NCBI RefSeq assembly: GCF_900091705.1
Contig: NZ_LT594783.1
Coordinates: 95,541 to 159,540, forward strand
Source of the DNA: Clostridium mediterraneense
Lineage (GTDB): Bacteria; Bacillota; Clostridia; Clostridiales; Clostridiaceae
Direction of reading: 5' to 3'
DNA: 64,000 nucleotides
Position numbers and translations under genes: made by a program. The notes beneath the pieces are model-generated. The model saw nothing but the letters and a program-made list of their open reading frames with translations, was not told where the DNA came from and ran no database searches. Position 1 is the stretch's first letter. Each line of letters opens with the position of its first letter. Shown here piece by piece: positions 47,092 to 55,641 of this stretch.

Positions 47092-47126
47092 AAAAGGGTA
47101 TGTCTTTTATGGAGACATATCCTTTT
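47092..47126. terminator. Bidirectional terminator between convergent genes
   Basis: AAAAGGGTATGTCT pairs with AGACATATCCTTTT (one G-T pair) around TTTATGG; A and T runs flank it. Confidence 0.85.
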
Positions 47127-48057
47127 AAGCTATTTTAACCCAACCTTCTTGTCCTTGAATATTAACAAGATACATTGTATATTGACCTGATGTTACCACA
47201 CTATAAGTAGCAGCAGCTAAAGTTGTTTTATTAGTTGTTACTATTTTAGATGAGAATTCAGATGGTAAAGTATACATTACTGAACCAGCAGGAACCACTA
47301 CATTCTTCTTTATTGCTTCTATAGGTGTAGCTTTTAAATTATATTTAGTTGTTGCTGCACCAGCATTGAAATAACCATCACGGCCAACACCCTCATTATC
47401 TATTATTGAATAAATTGTAGGTGCATTGCTAGTATCATCTGAGCTATCATAATTATCATTTGAAGTTAATGAATTAAACTTTAAATCTTTAGTTACATCA
47501 GGATATGTATTACATACTCCAGTACCATTAACTAGAAATTGTATATGTTGTTGACCATTAGCTGTTATTGTTAAATCTATTGTTCCAGCAGGTATTGTAT
47601 AGTGACTACCAGTTATATCACTATCAGTTTTTGAATAACTTGATACCTTAGGAATAGGTACATTTTGTCTTACTACATTTGAGTAGTTAAGATCTGTTTG
47701 GTTATATGTAGTTCCATTAGGTCTTATAACATGAGCATTATAGAAAATTTGCATATGCCAATTATCCATTACTACATCAGTAAGTGTTATTTTAGCTAAA
47801 TATGAACTATTATATTGTGATTGTATAAAAGGTAAAACACTAGCTTCATATTTCTTAAAATAAGGAAACTTATCGGCATTAGTAATTATAACCCCACTTG
47901 TAGGATTTTTAGACTCATCATTTTTCTCTTGATCTGCTTTTACAATTTTATGTACTACTGCTGGTTTTGGCTCATGAATTATTTTTAAGTATCCAAGACT
48001 TCCTACTATACCTGCTAAGAATAGGCCAGATAATATTAGGATTATTTTTTTGCTCAT
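47125..48057 (-). CDS. Exported anchored protein with SH3-like C-terminus
   Basis: 310 residues. The N-terminal MSKKIILILSGLFLAGIVGSLGYL is a signal anchor without a lipobox Cys. The middle is a beta-rich domain of unknown type (residues 55-185). The last 80 residues (NVVVPAGSVMYTLPSEFSSKIV...MYLVNIQGQEGWVKIA) resemble an SH3b wall-binding fold. The ribosome binding site is AAGGAGG on the minus strand. It probably acts at the cell surface; it has the same general design as the protein at 5839. Confidence 0.65.
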   Translation of the reverse strand: MSKKIILILSGLFLAGIVGSLGYLKIIHEPKPAVVHKIVKADQEKNDESKNPTSGVIITNADKFPYFKKYEASVLPFIQSQYNSSYLAKITLTDVVMDNWHMQIFYNAHVIRPNGTTYNQTDLNYSNVVRQNVPIPKVSSYSKTDSDITGSHYTIPAGTIDLTITANGQQHIQFLVNGTGVCNTYPDVTKDLKFNSLTSNDNYDSSDDTSNAPTIYSIIDNEGVGRDGYFNAGAATTKYNLKATPIEAIKKNVVVPAGSVMYTLPSEFSSKIVTTNKTTLAAATYSVVTSGQYTMYLVNIQGQEGWVKIA

Positions 48058-48397
48058 ATTATTAACCTCCTTGATTTATTCTAGTATATCTTAAAAATTT
48101 TTCTAAAATAATTATACTAAGAATTATCTTGGAAATAAGCTTCAAGAGTTTTACAAATAGATAAATATAAAGTTATATATTTTCATCAATATGATATAAA
48201 GTTCATACATTCTACATGTTATAAAAAGATAATTTCCATATATTAAGTGATTTTAATATATTCTTTCTATAAAATATAATTATTTTATAAATTATTGAAT
48301 GAAAATTTACAAAATATTGATAAAGAATTATAAGTTTTATATTAGTATATAAGTAGGAATAATTTTGAAATAGGTAGGAAAAGTAGGGGATAATTTT
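48058..48397. other. Divergent intergenic region
   Basis: About 340 AT-rich bases between the minus-strand exported protein and the plus-strand truncated Rossmann gene. Promoters for both must be here; I see no clear operator or RNA. Confidence 0.35.
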
Positions 48398-48799
48398 ATG
48401 AGTATATTAGTTATTGGAGGAACAAGTTTTATAGGAAGTTCTATGGTAAAACAGCTAATAAATCAAGGGTATGTAATAGATTTATTAGTTTCAGATAAAA
48501 ATGAAGTAACATTTAATGGAGCTAGGGATTTACTATTATGTGATAGAAAAGATAATAATAATTTAAAAAATCTATTAATAAATAAAAGTTATGAATATAT
48601 TTTAGATATTTCAGATAGGATACAAGAGGATGTTATGAATCTTTTAAATGTATCTACTGAGAAAAATGTAAAGAAGTATATTTTATGTTCAAGTAGTGAT
48701 ATATATAATGAATTTTCTAATACTTTAAAATTAGAAAATTTAAAGTATAGTATGTGTAGTCAAAATCAAAGAAAAGAAGATAATATAAGATTTCAATAG
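48398..48799 (+). CDS. Truncated NAD-dependent epimerase/dehydratase-like protein
   Basis: 133 residues. It opens MSILVIGGTSFIGSSMVKQLINQGYVIDLLV, the extended SDR dinucleotide-binding motif (GGTSFIG). Strand 4 is seen as YILCSSSDIYNEF, where the catalytic Ser region would be. The protein stops there; family members have about 300 residues and continue with the YxxxK motif, which is missing (the tail KYSMCSQNQRKED is not a match in context). It has a good AGTAGGGG site and its own terminator, so it may be expressed as a short form or be a degraded gene. Confidence 0.65.
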   Translation: MSILVIGGTSFIGSSMVKQLINQGYVIDLLVSDKNEVTFNGARDLLLCDRKDNNNLKNLLINKSYEYILDISDRIQEDVMNLLNVSTEKNVKKYILCSSSDIYNEFSNTLKLENLKYSMCSQNQRKEDNIRFQ

Positions 48800-48819
48800 A
48801 AAGTTATTAGTTTTTATAG

Positions 48820-48857
48820 AAAGTATTGATGTATATAATATATCAATACTTTTTTTT
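48820..48857 (+). terminator. Rho-independent terminator
   Basis: AAGTATTGAT pairs with ATCAATACTT over an AT loop, followed by T residues. Confidence 0.85.
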
Positions 48858-49035
48858 ATTTAATTAGCTAGTTTTATAATGTTATTAGTTGATAATTTTA
48901 TATAAGCTTAAATAATACTATGATTTAAATTTAATAATATTTTTATGTAACAGGATGTAAATTAATTTAAACTTAATATTCTTAGTGTAAAAATATGGTA
49001 ACATTATTTTGAATAATAAAAAGGGGGAATTAATT

Positions 49036-49758
49036 TTGCTTAAGGTTGAGGGGATTAGTAAAATTTATGGATTAGATAAAAAAGCTGTTGATAATGTCAG
49101 TTTTAATATTAAATCTGGAGAAATTTGTGCCCTTATAGGACACAATGGTGCTGGGAAAACTACAATACTTAAGATGATTATGGGGATTTTACTTCCTAAT
49201 GTGGGGGGAATTTTTATTTTAGATAGTAGTATTAAAGATTCAATACAGTTTAAGAGAAATGTATCATATATTCCTGATAAACCATTGTTTTTACTTGAAC
49301 TTACAGGTAATGAGTACTTGGATTTTGTAGCTAATATGTATGAAGTTGATAAAAAAGATAGAGAAGCTATTGTTAAAGACCTTGCTAGTAAATTTAAGAT
49401 ACAAGATGATTTAAATTCTAAGATGGAAAATTACTCTCATGGTATGAGAAAAAAAGTTATGATTATTGGTGCATTTTTAAGTGGTGCAAAACTTATTATT
49501 TTAGATGAGCCACTTACAGGGCTTGATCCAGAAGCAATATATATTTTAAAAGATGTAATGAATAAGTATTGTAAAAAAGGAAACTCTATTATATTTTCAA
49601 CACATCTTTTAGGAGTGGCACAGGAAGTTTGTTCTAGATTTATATTTTTAAATAAAGGTAAGATTAAGTTTAATGGAGATTTAGAGTATATAAATTTAAA
49701 ATATGGTAAGGATGCAACTGTTGAAAGTGTGTTTATGGAGATTATAAGAAATGAGTAG
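49036..49758 (+). CDS. ABC transporter ATP-binding protein
   Basis: 240 residues. Walker A GHNGAGKTT, signature YSHGMRKKVMI (a variant of LSGGQ), Walker B KLIILDEPLTGLDPEA and the switch His in FSTHLL are all present. The AAGGGGG site at 49021 fits the TTG at 49036, not the TTG at 49009 where the frame also opens. It drives the permease encoded next, overlapping it by 8 bases. Pairs of this type (one ATPase, one 6-8 helix permease) usually export peptides or lipids or give antibiotic self-protection. Confidence 0.92.
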   Translation: MLKVEGISKIYGLDKKAVDNVSFNIKSGEICALIGHNGAGKTTILKMIMGILLPNVGGIFILDSSIKDSIQFKRNVSYIPDKPLFLLELTGNEYLDFVANMYEVDKKDREAIVKDLASKFKIQDDLNSKMENYSHGMRKKVMIIGAFLSGAKLIILDEPLTGLDPEAIYILKDVMNKYCKKGNSIIFSTHLLGVAQEVCSRFIFLNKGKIKFNGDLEYINLKYGKDATVESVFMEIIRNE

Positions 49759-50998
49759 TTTAAGAGTAGTAAGTGATATATTTATAAAAAATTATATGCG
49801 AAAGATAAATAAAAAAGTTTTAATTATAAATGCAGTTTTGCTTAGTTTACCTATTTTTATTTTGCTTTATATTGTAAGGGACTATAATATAGGCTTTAAA
49901 CTTATAAGTTCAATTTATATTGGGATTCTTCTTGTAATCTATCTAAAAAATATAGTTACAAGCCTTTTTATATTTGATGAATATGAGTTTTTTTTAGGCT
50001 TTCCAACTAATATAAAAGAGATATTTATTTCAAAGTTTTTAATTCAAAATATAAATATAGGAATTAACAGTTTTGCTTTAGTTTTAGCTTATTTCTTTGA
50101 AGGAATACTTAAAAAATATAGCATATGGTATTATCTTATAGTTATTATAGGATATTTTATAGTTAATTTTCTTTTTATATTAGTAAGTTGTTTTTTTATT
50201 ATGCTTTATTATAGAATTAAGTATTTTATTATAACAGGCAAATGGAATGTTAAATTTAGAGAGTTAATTGAAAATATAGATAGAAAAAATAAAACTTATA
50301 AAAATAAAGGATATAAGAAGAATAGTAAACTTAGAACTTTAGCTATAATGGATGTTAAGAAGGTTTTAAGAAATAAAGTATTATTTAAGACATGGATTTT
50401 AAATATTATAATCATGCTAGGATTTTCAGTAGTTATGTCTTCTTTTGTTTCGCATAAATTTCCCGGTGTAGTAATGTATGCTTTAATAATCATGTTAATA
50501 CAAGTTAATGTAGTTTCTAGTGTAATACCTAATGTAGCCTTCTCAAAAGTAGGAATTGATCAAGAGTTTATTTTAATGTTTCCTGTAAGTAAAGAAGAGT
50601 ATATTAAATCTAGAATAATATCATCATATATATGTACTATTCCTATAATTATAGTATTTTCTTTTATATTATTTGGAGTAATTAAAATGGGGATAATCTA
50701 TAAGATATTAACTTTACTGCATATGCTTTTAGCTAGTTTAGTAAGTGTAATTTTAGGAATGAATTTTGATGGACACAATATAAGATTTGATTGGCTTACA
50801 GGGGATGATTTATATTATAACTCCTTTGCTTCATTCTTTAAACAACTTAGCTTAACTACTATTTTATTTGCTCCATTTTATGTTGCTCCACTTTATATAA
50901 AATGGCTTACTTTTGAAGTAGTATTTGTAATATTTACAATAATATTAGTAAGTATTTTTATTTATAATTATAAGAAAGTGATGAGTTTAAAATTATAA
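49751..50998 (+). CDS. ABC-2 type permease
   Basis: 415 residues with about 8-10 hydrophobic segments in two groups separated by a basic cytoplasmic stretch (REL-IENIDRKNKTYKNKGYKKNSKLRTLAIMDVKKVLRNK, residues about 172-215). It resembles large clostridial ABC-2 permeases such as those paired with BcrA-like ATPases. The start overlaps the ATPase stop (ATGAGTAG), so the two are translationally coupled. The substrate is unknown. A terminator follows at 51022. Confidence 0.83.
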   Translation: MSSLRVVSDIFIKNYMRKINKKVLIINAVLLSLPIFILLYIVRDYNIGFKLISSIYIGILLVIYLKNIVTSLFIFDEYEFFLGFPTNIKEIFISKFLIQNINIGINSFALVLAYFFEGILKKYSIWYYLIVIIGYFIVNFLFILVSCFFIMLYYRIKYFIITGKWNVKFRELIENIDRKNKTYKNKGYKKNSKLRTLAIMDVKKVLRNKVLFKTWILNIIIMLGFSVVMSSFVSHKFPGVVMYALIIMLIQVNVVSSVIPNVAFSKVGIDQEFILMFPVSKEEYIKSRIISSYICTIPIIIVFSFILFGVIKMGIIYKILTLLHMLLASLVSVILGMNFDGHNIRFDWLTGDDLYYNSFASFFKQLSLTTILFAPFYVAPLYIKWLTFEVVFVIFTIILVSIFIYNYKKVMSLKL

Positions 50999-51021
50999 AT
51001 TTAAAGTTAATTAATATAAAC

Positions 51022-51060
51022 AAGGCTATATGATATTTTAAATTATCATATAGTCTTTTA
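51022..51060 (+). terminator. Rho-independent terminator after ABC operon
   Basis: GGCTATATGATA and TATCATATAGTC pair (one G-T) around an AT loop, then CTTTTA. Confidence 0.85.
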
Positions 51061-51472
51061 TATTTAATTATAAATTTATTTTTTCGTATCAAAGTAATAT
51101 ATAAATAAAATTTTAATAAGAGTAGAGAAAAAATATATAAGTAGAAATAAGGTGATTGAAGATATATAAAGTCTTTTAAGATAAAAACATAAATAATTAC
51201 AAAGATGCAAACATTGTTATAAACGTTTGTGTAAACAATTATACAAATAATATATTTTAAAGATTTAATATAGAGGGCGGAATTAAAATAATATTTTATT
51301 TATATGGAAAAGCTAAAGTAAATTAAATATCTTCTTAAAATATATTATTAATAATTATTAGTAAATAATATATTTTATTCATTGAGTAAATAAGACTAAT
51401 ATAGTAATATAATAGTAAGTTAATTTATGTAAGTGTAATTAAAGTTATTAGATAGATAAGAAGGAGAAATAC
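51061..51472. other. Intergenic region upstream of endonuclease IV
   Basis: About 410 bases with no ORF. The one feature that stands out is the imperfect cre-like palindrome at 51213-51239. TATAAT at about 51406 could be a -10 box, but I find no well-spaced -35. Confidence 0.4.
51213..51239. promoter_or_regulatory. cre-like imperfect palindrome
   Basis: ATTGTT (51213-51218) and AACAAT (51234-51239) flank a core with AAACGTTT (51221-51228). The core and the TGTAAAC next to it resemble the operator at 811-831. It lies about 235 bases before the endonuclease IV start. Confidence 0.45.
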
Positions 51473-52303
51473 ATGTTAAATATAGGGTGTCATTTATCAA
51501 CAACTAAAGGGTTTGAAAATATGGGGAAGGAAGCTGTCAGTATAGGAGCAAATACCTTTCAATTTTTTACTCGTAATCCAAGGGGGGGGAAAGCAAAAGC
51601 TATAGAACAAAAAGATATAGATGGACTTTTAAAAATAGCAAAGGAAAATAATTTTGCTACTATTTTAGCTCATGCTCCATATACTCTTAATGGATGTTCA
51701 TCATCAGAGGAAACAAGAAATTTCGCTATTGAGATGATGGCTGATGATTTAGTAAGAATGGAGTATCTACCAAATAGTTTATATAATTTCCATCCAGGTA
51801 GTCATGTTAAACAAGGTGTAGAAGTAGGAATTAATTATATTGTAGAAATGCTTAATAAAGTTTTAAAGTCAGAACAAACAACAACTGTATTACTTGAAAC
51901 AATGGCTGGTAAAGGAACAGAAGTGGGAAGAACTTTTGAAGAAATAGCTGAAATTATAAGTAAAGTTGATTTAAAAGATCATCTTGGAGTTTGTCTTGAT
52001 ACTTGTCATATATATGATGCAGGATATGATATAGTAAATGATTTAGATGGAGTTTTAGAAGAGTTTGATAGAGTTATTGGACTTGATAGATTAAAAGCTA
52101 TTCATTTAAATGATAGTAAAAATCCATTTAAAAGTCATAAGGATAGACATGAAACTATAGGTGAAGGATATATAGGAATAGAAGCTATTGCTAGAATAAT
52201 AAATCATCCAAAACTAAGAGATTTACCTTTCTTCCTTGAAACACCAAATGAACTTGATGGTCATGCAGAGGAAATAAAATTATTAAAAGAACTTTATAAA
52301 TAA
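51473..52303 (+). CDS. nfo: Endonuclease IV (apurinic/apyrimidinic endonuclease)
   Basis: 276 residues, the standard length. The xylose-isomerase-like barrel shows the zinc-ligand blocks [73 protein letters not shown] and FFLETP. It cuts DNA at abasic sites and repairs oxidative 3 prime ends in the cytoplasm. The ribosome binding site is AAGGAG. It is apparently monocistronic, with a hairpin 5 bases after the stop. Confidence 0.97.
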   Translation: MLNIGCHLSTTKGFENMGKEAVSIGANTFQFFTRNPRGGKAKAIEQKDIDGLLKIAKENNFATILAHAPYTLNGCSSSEETRNFAIEMMADDLVRMEYLPNSLYNFHPGSHVKQGVEVGINYIVEMLNKVLKSEQTTTVLLETMAGKGTEVGRTFEEIAEIISKVDLKDHLGVCLDTCHIYDAGYDIVNDLDGVLEEFDRVIGLDRLKAIHLNDSKNPFKSHKDRHETIGEGYIGIEAIARIINHPKLRDLPFFLETPNELDGHAEEIKLLKELYK

Positions 52304-52306
52304 TAT

Positions 52307-52345
52307 TAAAAGGGTTTATCTTTAAAGATAATTCCTTTTGTTTTA
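52307..52345 (+). terminator. Terminator after nfo
   Basis: AAAAGG and CCTTTT enclose TTATCTTTAAAGATAA, itself a perfect hairpin, followed by GTTTTA. Confidence 0.75.
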
Positions 52346-52389
52346 TGGTATAGTAGATTAAGATAATTAAAAAATACAGGAGAGAATTT

Positions 52390-52812
52390 ATGGAAACAAC
52401 ATTAAAAGAAGAATCATTATCATATATAAGAAGAATCGCAAGAAGTGCAAAGGCTGAAATGCCAAAGAATACTACAAATACAGAAAAGAAGAGAATGATA
52501 GGTTATATAACGTATAAGATGGAGAATTTAAAGGATGATACAAATCCAAAAGTAGAGGAAAATCTTATTAATCTTTTAAAAATGTTACATAATGATTTAG
52601 CTAATAAAAAAGATGAACTTATGATATCTTCATTTATGAATGGAAGAATACCAGAAGGATTTGAGGAAATTAGTGAAAACTCTAGAGTCAATAGATTAAA
52701 AAGACTTAAGATGATAGTTGAGTTTAGAATTTCTGAAGCTAAAGTAAGTATAAGAAAAGATTATGATAAGGCTTTAGAGATTATTAATTTAGAATTAGAA
52801 AAATTAAAATAA
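52390..52812 (+). CDS. Small helical cytoplasmic protein, unknown
   Basis: 140 residues, Lys/Glu-rich, all helical: SLSYIRRIARSAKAEMPK, KKRMIGYITYKMENLKDD, ENLINLLKMLHNDLANKK and a C-terminal helix of about 35 residues. No signal peptide or motif. The ribosome binding site is CAGGAGAG. It is monocistronic between two terminators. I do not recognise the family. Confidence 0.65.
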   Translation: METTLKEESLSYIRRIARSAKAEMPKNTTNTEKKRMIGYITYKMENLKDDTNPKVEENLINLLKMLHNDLANKKDELMISSFMNGRIPEGFEEISENSRVNRLKRLKMIVEFRISEAKVSIRKDYDKALEIINLELEKLK

Positions 52813-52818
52813 GTATTA

Positions 52819-52851
52819 AAGGAGGGCTATCTTTTAAATAGCTCTTTTTTA
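52819..52851 (+). terminator. Rho-independent terminator
   Basis: GAGGGCTAT and ATAGCTCTT pair (one G-T) around CTTTTAA, then a T-run. Confidence 0.87.
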
Positions 52852-52931
52852 TTCTAATTATATCCTTTTATTACCAAATGTTTTAATATATAATATATTA
52901 AAATAAGGGATTTAATATAGGAGATATTTTT

Positions 52932-53762
52932 ATGAGAAAAATAGCTATTTTATTATTAAGTATAAGTACTATAATATTTCTAGGCTCTTGTGGGACAAAG
53001 GCAAATGAAGAATTTATAAATAGCGAAGTTGACATAAAAGATACTGATGAAATAATTGTTAATAAAAAAAGTGATATTAAGGATAAGCTTAATAAAGTTA
53101 AAAAGAACGAAGATAGTGATTTAGAAAAAATAGATGGTTATTATGTCTATGAGTTTAAAGATGAATATAAAAATATAATAAAGATAAAAAAATTAGAAAA
53201 CAATAAGCTAGAAGTAGATTTTAAATTAATAGAAAAGATTGATTCAAGCTTTGGTCTTATTTCAAATTTAGAAAATGGAAATATGAGAGTAGGAACTCTT
53301 AGTAAAGTTTCAGAAGATACTTGGGCTGGAGTTTTAAGAAATAATAATTTTAAAAGGGAATGGACAGTAGAAATTAAGATAGAGAATGATAGGCTTGTAT
53401 ATTATGAAAAACAATTTACTGATTTATCTGAATTACCTATTGTTAGTAGTAGATTAGAAAACAAAATTATATTTGAAAAAAGTAAGATAGAAGAAGCAAG
53501 ACAATTTCTTTATAGTCAATTTGATGAAGAGGAATATTATTCACAAAGGAAATTTAAATTTAATGAAGAGAAAAATTATTTAGATGAAGAAATGATAAGT
53601 AAAGATTATTATATATTTGATTTATTAACTGGTCTTGGAGATAATGAGTTTTTAGCAGATTTTAGTGTGTTAGTAGATAAAGATATAACAGAGGCATATA
53701 TTTATCATGGCTTAGATTTAATGACAGTAAAAGAGTATAGAGAAAAAATAGATGATAAATAA
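52932..53762 (+). CDS. Putative lipoprotein
   Basis: 276 residues. A lipoprotein signal ends at LGSC (Cys20). A Lys/Asp-rich linker (to about 65) precedes a beta-rich domain (IDGYYVYEFKDEYKNIIKIKKLENNKLEVDFKLI) and a C-terminal acidic part. No enzyme motif. It is placed just before the EET locus but convergent with eetB, sharing the terminator at 53761, so a link to electron transfer is not supported by operon structure. Confidence 0.7.
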   Translation: MRKIAILLLSISTIIFLGSCGTKANEEFINSEVDIKDTDEIIVNKKSDIKDKLNKVKKNEDSDLEKIDGYYVYEFKDEYKNIIKIKKLENNKLEVDFKLIEKIDSSFGLISNLENGNMRVGTLSKVSEDTWAGVLRNNNFKREWTVEIKIENDRLVYYEKQFTDLSELPIVSSRLENKIIFEKSKIEEARQFLYSQFDEEEYYSQRKFKFNEEKNYLDEEMISKDYYIFDLLTGLGDNEFLADFSVLVDKDITEAYIYHGLDLMTVKEYREKIDDK

Positions 53763-53791
53763 AAATAGAGCTTATTATAGCTCTATTTTTA
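53761..53791. terminator. Bidirectional terminator
   Basis: AAAAATAGAGCT and AGCTCTATTTTT are exact reverse complements around TATTAT. It serves the lipoprotein gene (plus) and eetB (minus). Confidence 0.9.
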
Positions 53792-54310
53792 TTTAAAGTA
53801 TAAAATTTTATTTAAGTGAGCTACAAGGTAGTTAGCAGAAATACCAACAAATATTCCTGTACCTATTCCAGCTAGAGATAGGATAGGAAGATATAGCATA
53901 ACACCAAAGTTATTAAGTATTAATGAAGCTACTAGAAGTTGTCCTATATTATGAAAAACAGCAGCAGCAGCACTAACCCCTATTATAGATACATATTTAC
54001 CGCCAAGTTCTTTTACTATTATTGTAACTATAAAACTTAGTACACCTCCACTTATGCTATATATAAGTGTGGATGCACTACCTGCAAAAAATGTAGATAA
54101 AAGAATTCTTATAAGAAGTACAGTAAATGATTCTTTGTAGGAATCAAGAGTATAGACAGCAATCATTATTACTAGATTAGCTAGTCCAAGTTTTGCTCCT
54201 GGAGTTATAAATGGAATAGGAATCATAGCTTCAAAAATAAATAAAATAAGTGCCATTGCAATAAGTAATGACATATAAACCATTTTTGTAGTTTTCTTCA
54301 TTTTTCTCAT
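53789..54310 (-). CDS. eetB: EetB-like Gx transporter family membrane protein
   Basis: 173 residues with about five membrane helices. The block PITPGAKLGLANLV-like PFITPGAKLGLANLVIMIAVY and GGVLSFIVTIIVKELGGKYVSIIGVSAAAAVFHNIGQL match the Gx (Hpre_diP_synt_I) family. In the Listeria EET locus this protein is EetB and works with EetA to move electrons from membrane quinone to outside flavin. The coding order here is eetA then eetB on the minus strand, 3 bases apart, divergent from pplA. Confidence 0.85.
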   Translation of the reverse strand: MRKMKKTTKMVYMSLLIAMALILFIFEAMIPIPFITPGAKLGLANLVIMIAVYTLDSYKESFTVLLIRILLSTFFAGSASTLIYSISGGVLSFIVTIIVKELGGKYVSIIGVSAAAAVFHNIGQLLVASLILNNFGVMLYLPILSLAGIGTGIFVGISANYLVAHLNKILYFK

Positions 54311-54313
54311 ATA

Positions 54314-54715
54314 TTAATGTGAAAGTATCAGATCATCATTTGAATCAGCAGTACTTTCTTCTCCTTTAATTTCTATAACAAGTTTGTGAGGAAGACATAC
54401 TAATGTATCATGCACTTTTGAGATAGTACCTTGATTAATACAAAGTTTATCAGGACAATCTGCATCAATTATTTGTATAGTATTATCTTTTATAAGTATT
54501 GTATTAGAATGACCTTTTTCTCCAATAACAATAGTTTTTTCTCCTTTAAATGATGATAGGGGGATATTATCATAAAGCTTTCCATTTACTTTTATATTTG
54601 CATAAGTTGAATTGTAGTTTTGAGAAAGTTTTTTTGCAAAGATTAAATATGGAATGAATGAAATAGCTATCAAAGATAGAATTATTATAATGTCTAGTTT
54701 TTTAAAAATTTTCAT
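54314..54715 (-). CDS. eetA: EetA-like NusG domain II protein
   Basis: 133 residues. One N-terminal membrane anchor (residues 9-27) is followed by an extracellular NusG_II domain (DUF1312): ANIKVNGKLYDNIPLS, NTILIKDNTIQIIDADCPDKLCINQGTISKVHDTLVCLPHKLVIEI. The DCPDKLC and VCLPH Cys residues are conserved in the family and could form a disulfide or bind a redox partner. In Listeria the equivalent, EetA, is needed for extracellular electron transfer. The ribosome binding site on the minus strand is AGGAGAAAG. Confidence 0.87.
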   Translation of the reverse strand: MKIFKKLDIIIILSLIAISFIPYLIFAKKLSQNYNSTYANIKVNGKLYDNIPLSSFKGEKTIVIGEKGHSNTILIKDNTIQIIDADCPDKLCINQGTISKVHDTLVCLPHKLVIEIKGEESTADSNDDLILSH

Positions 54716-54900
54716 TACTTTCTCCTAATTTCGATTTTTTTTATTTTAGTTTTTATAATTTAATTTTAAAATACAAGGAAAAAACTTGGTAATAGAAAAA
54801 TATTATATAACATAAAAATATTTTATTGGTATAAATTAGAATGGGAATTATATAATTTAGGTGAAAAGAAATTTTTATCAAATTTTAGGGGGACACAAGA

Positions 54901-55380
54901 ATGAAAAAGAAATTATTAGCTATGTTAGTATTACCTTTAGCTGCTATGGCAATGGTATCATGTGGAGGAGAAAAAGAAGATACAACTACAGAAGCTCCAA
55001 AAACAGAAGCAACAGCAGAATATAAAGATGGTACTTTTGAAGCTGAAACTAAAGATGCAGATGAAAATGGTGGAAAAGCTAGAGTTTCAGTTAAAATAGA
55101 AGGTGGAAAAATAGCAGCAGCTACTTATAATGAATTCACAGATAAAGGTGATAAGAGAACTGATGAAGGTTACAACAAAATGATGAAAGAACAAGCTGGT
55201 ACAAGCCCATCAGAATACGAAGTTAAGATAGAAGAGCAAGTTAAAGAAGCTCAATCAGCAGATATCGATGGAGTATCAGGTGCTACATCATCATCAGCAA
55301 AGGCTAAGAGTTTATTTGCAGCAGCATTAGAAAATGCTAAAGAAGGAAAAGCTGAAAAGGTAATGGTTGAAGTTAAGTAA
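54901..55380 (+). CDS. pplA: PplA-like flavinylated lipoprotein (single FMN-binding domain)
   Basis: 159 residues. A lipoprotein signal (MKKKLLAMLVLPLAAMAMVSC, Cys21) is followed by a Thr/Glu/Ala linker and one FMN-binding domain (residues 45-150). Its flavinylation motif DGVSGATSSS is where FmnB would attach FMN through phosphoester linkage to the Thr. The domain begins YKDGTFEAETKDADENGGKARVSVKIEGGKI. Listeria PplA carries two such domains; this has one. It should be the exposed electron carrier of the EET chain. It is divergent from eetA-eetB with 185 bases between. Confidence 0.88.
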   Translation: MKKKLLAMLVLPLAAMAMVSCGGEKEDTTTEAPKTEATAEYKDGTFEAETKDADENGGKARVSVKIEGGKIAAATYNEFTDKGDKRTDEGYNKMMKEQAGTSPSEYEVKIEEQVKEAQSADIDGVSGATSSSAKAKSLFAAALENAKEGKAEKVMVEVK

Positions 55381-55396
55381 TTTTATACTTTGATAT

Positions 55397-55430
55397 AAAA
55401 AGATGTTCGATTAAGAACATCTTTTTATTT
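55397..55430 (+). terminator. Rho-independent terminator after pplA
   Basis: AAAAAGATGTTC and GAACATCTTTTT are exact reverse complements around GATTAA. Confidence 0.93.
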
Positions 55431-55641
55431 TGTTTTAATTTATAAGATAATATTATTTTATTAAATAATATTATTTAAAATATTAAGCTATAAGTAAAAA
55501 ATTTGAAATAAGAATCTATTTTTTATAATTTGTATTTAATTTATAGTTAATAAAATGTAAAATAATATCTTTTTATGTCAAACTCCTTACTAAATGTAAT
55601 ATAATTCAAGTTGGAAAAGTTATTGTAAGGGGGATAAATAG

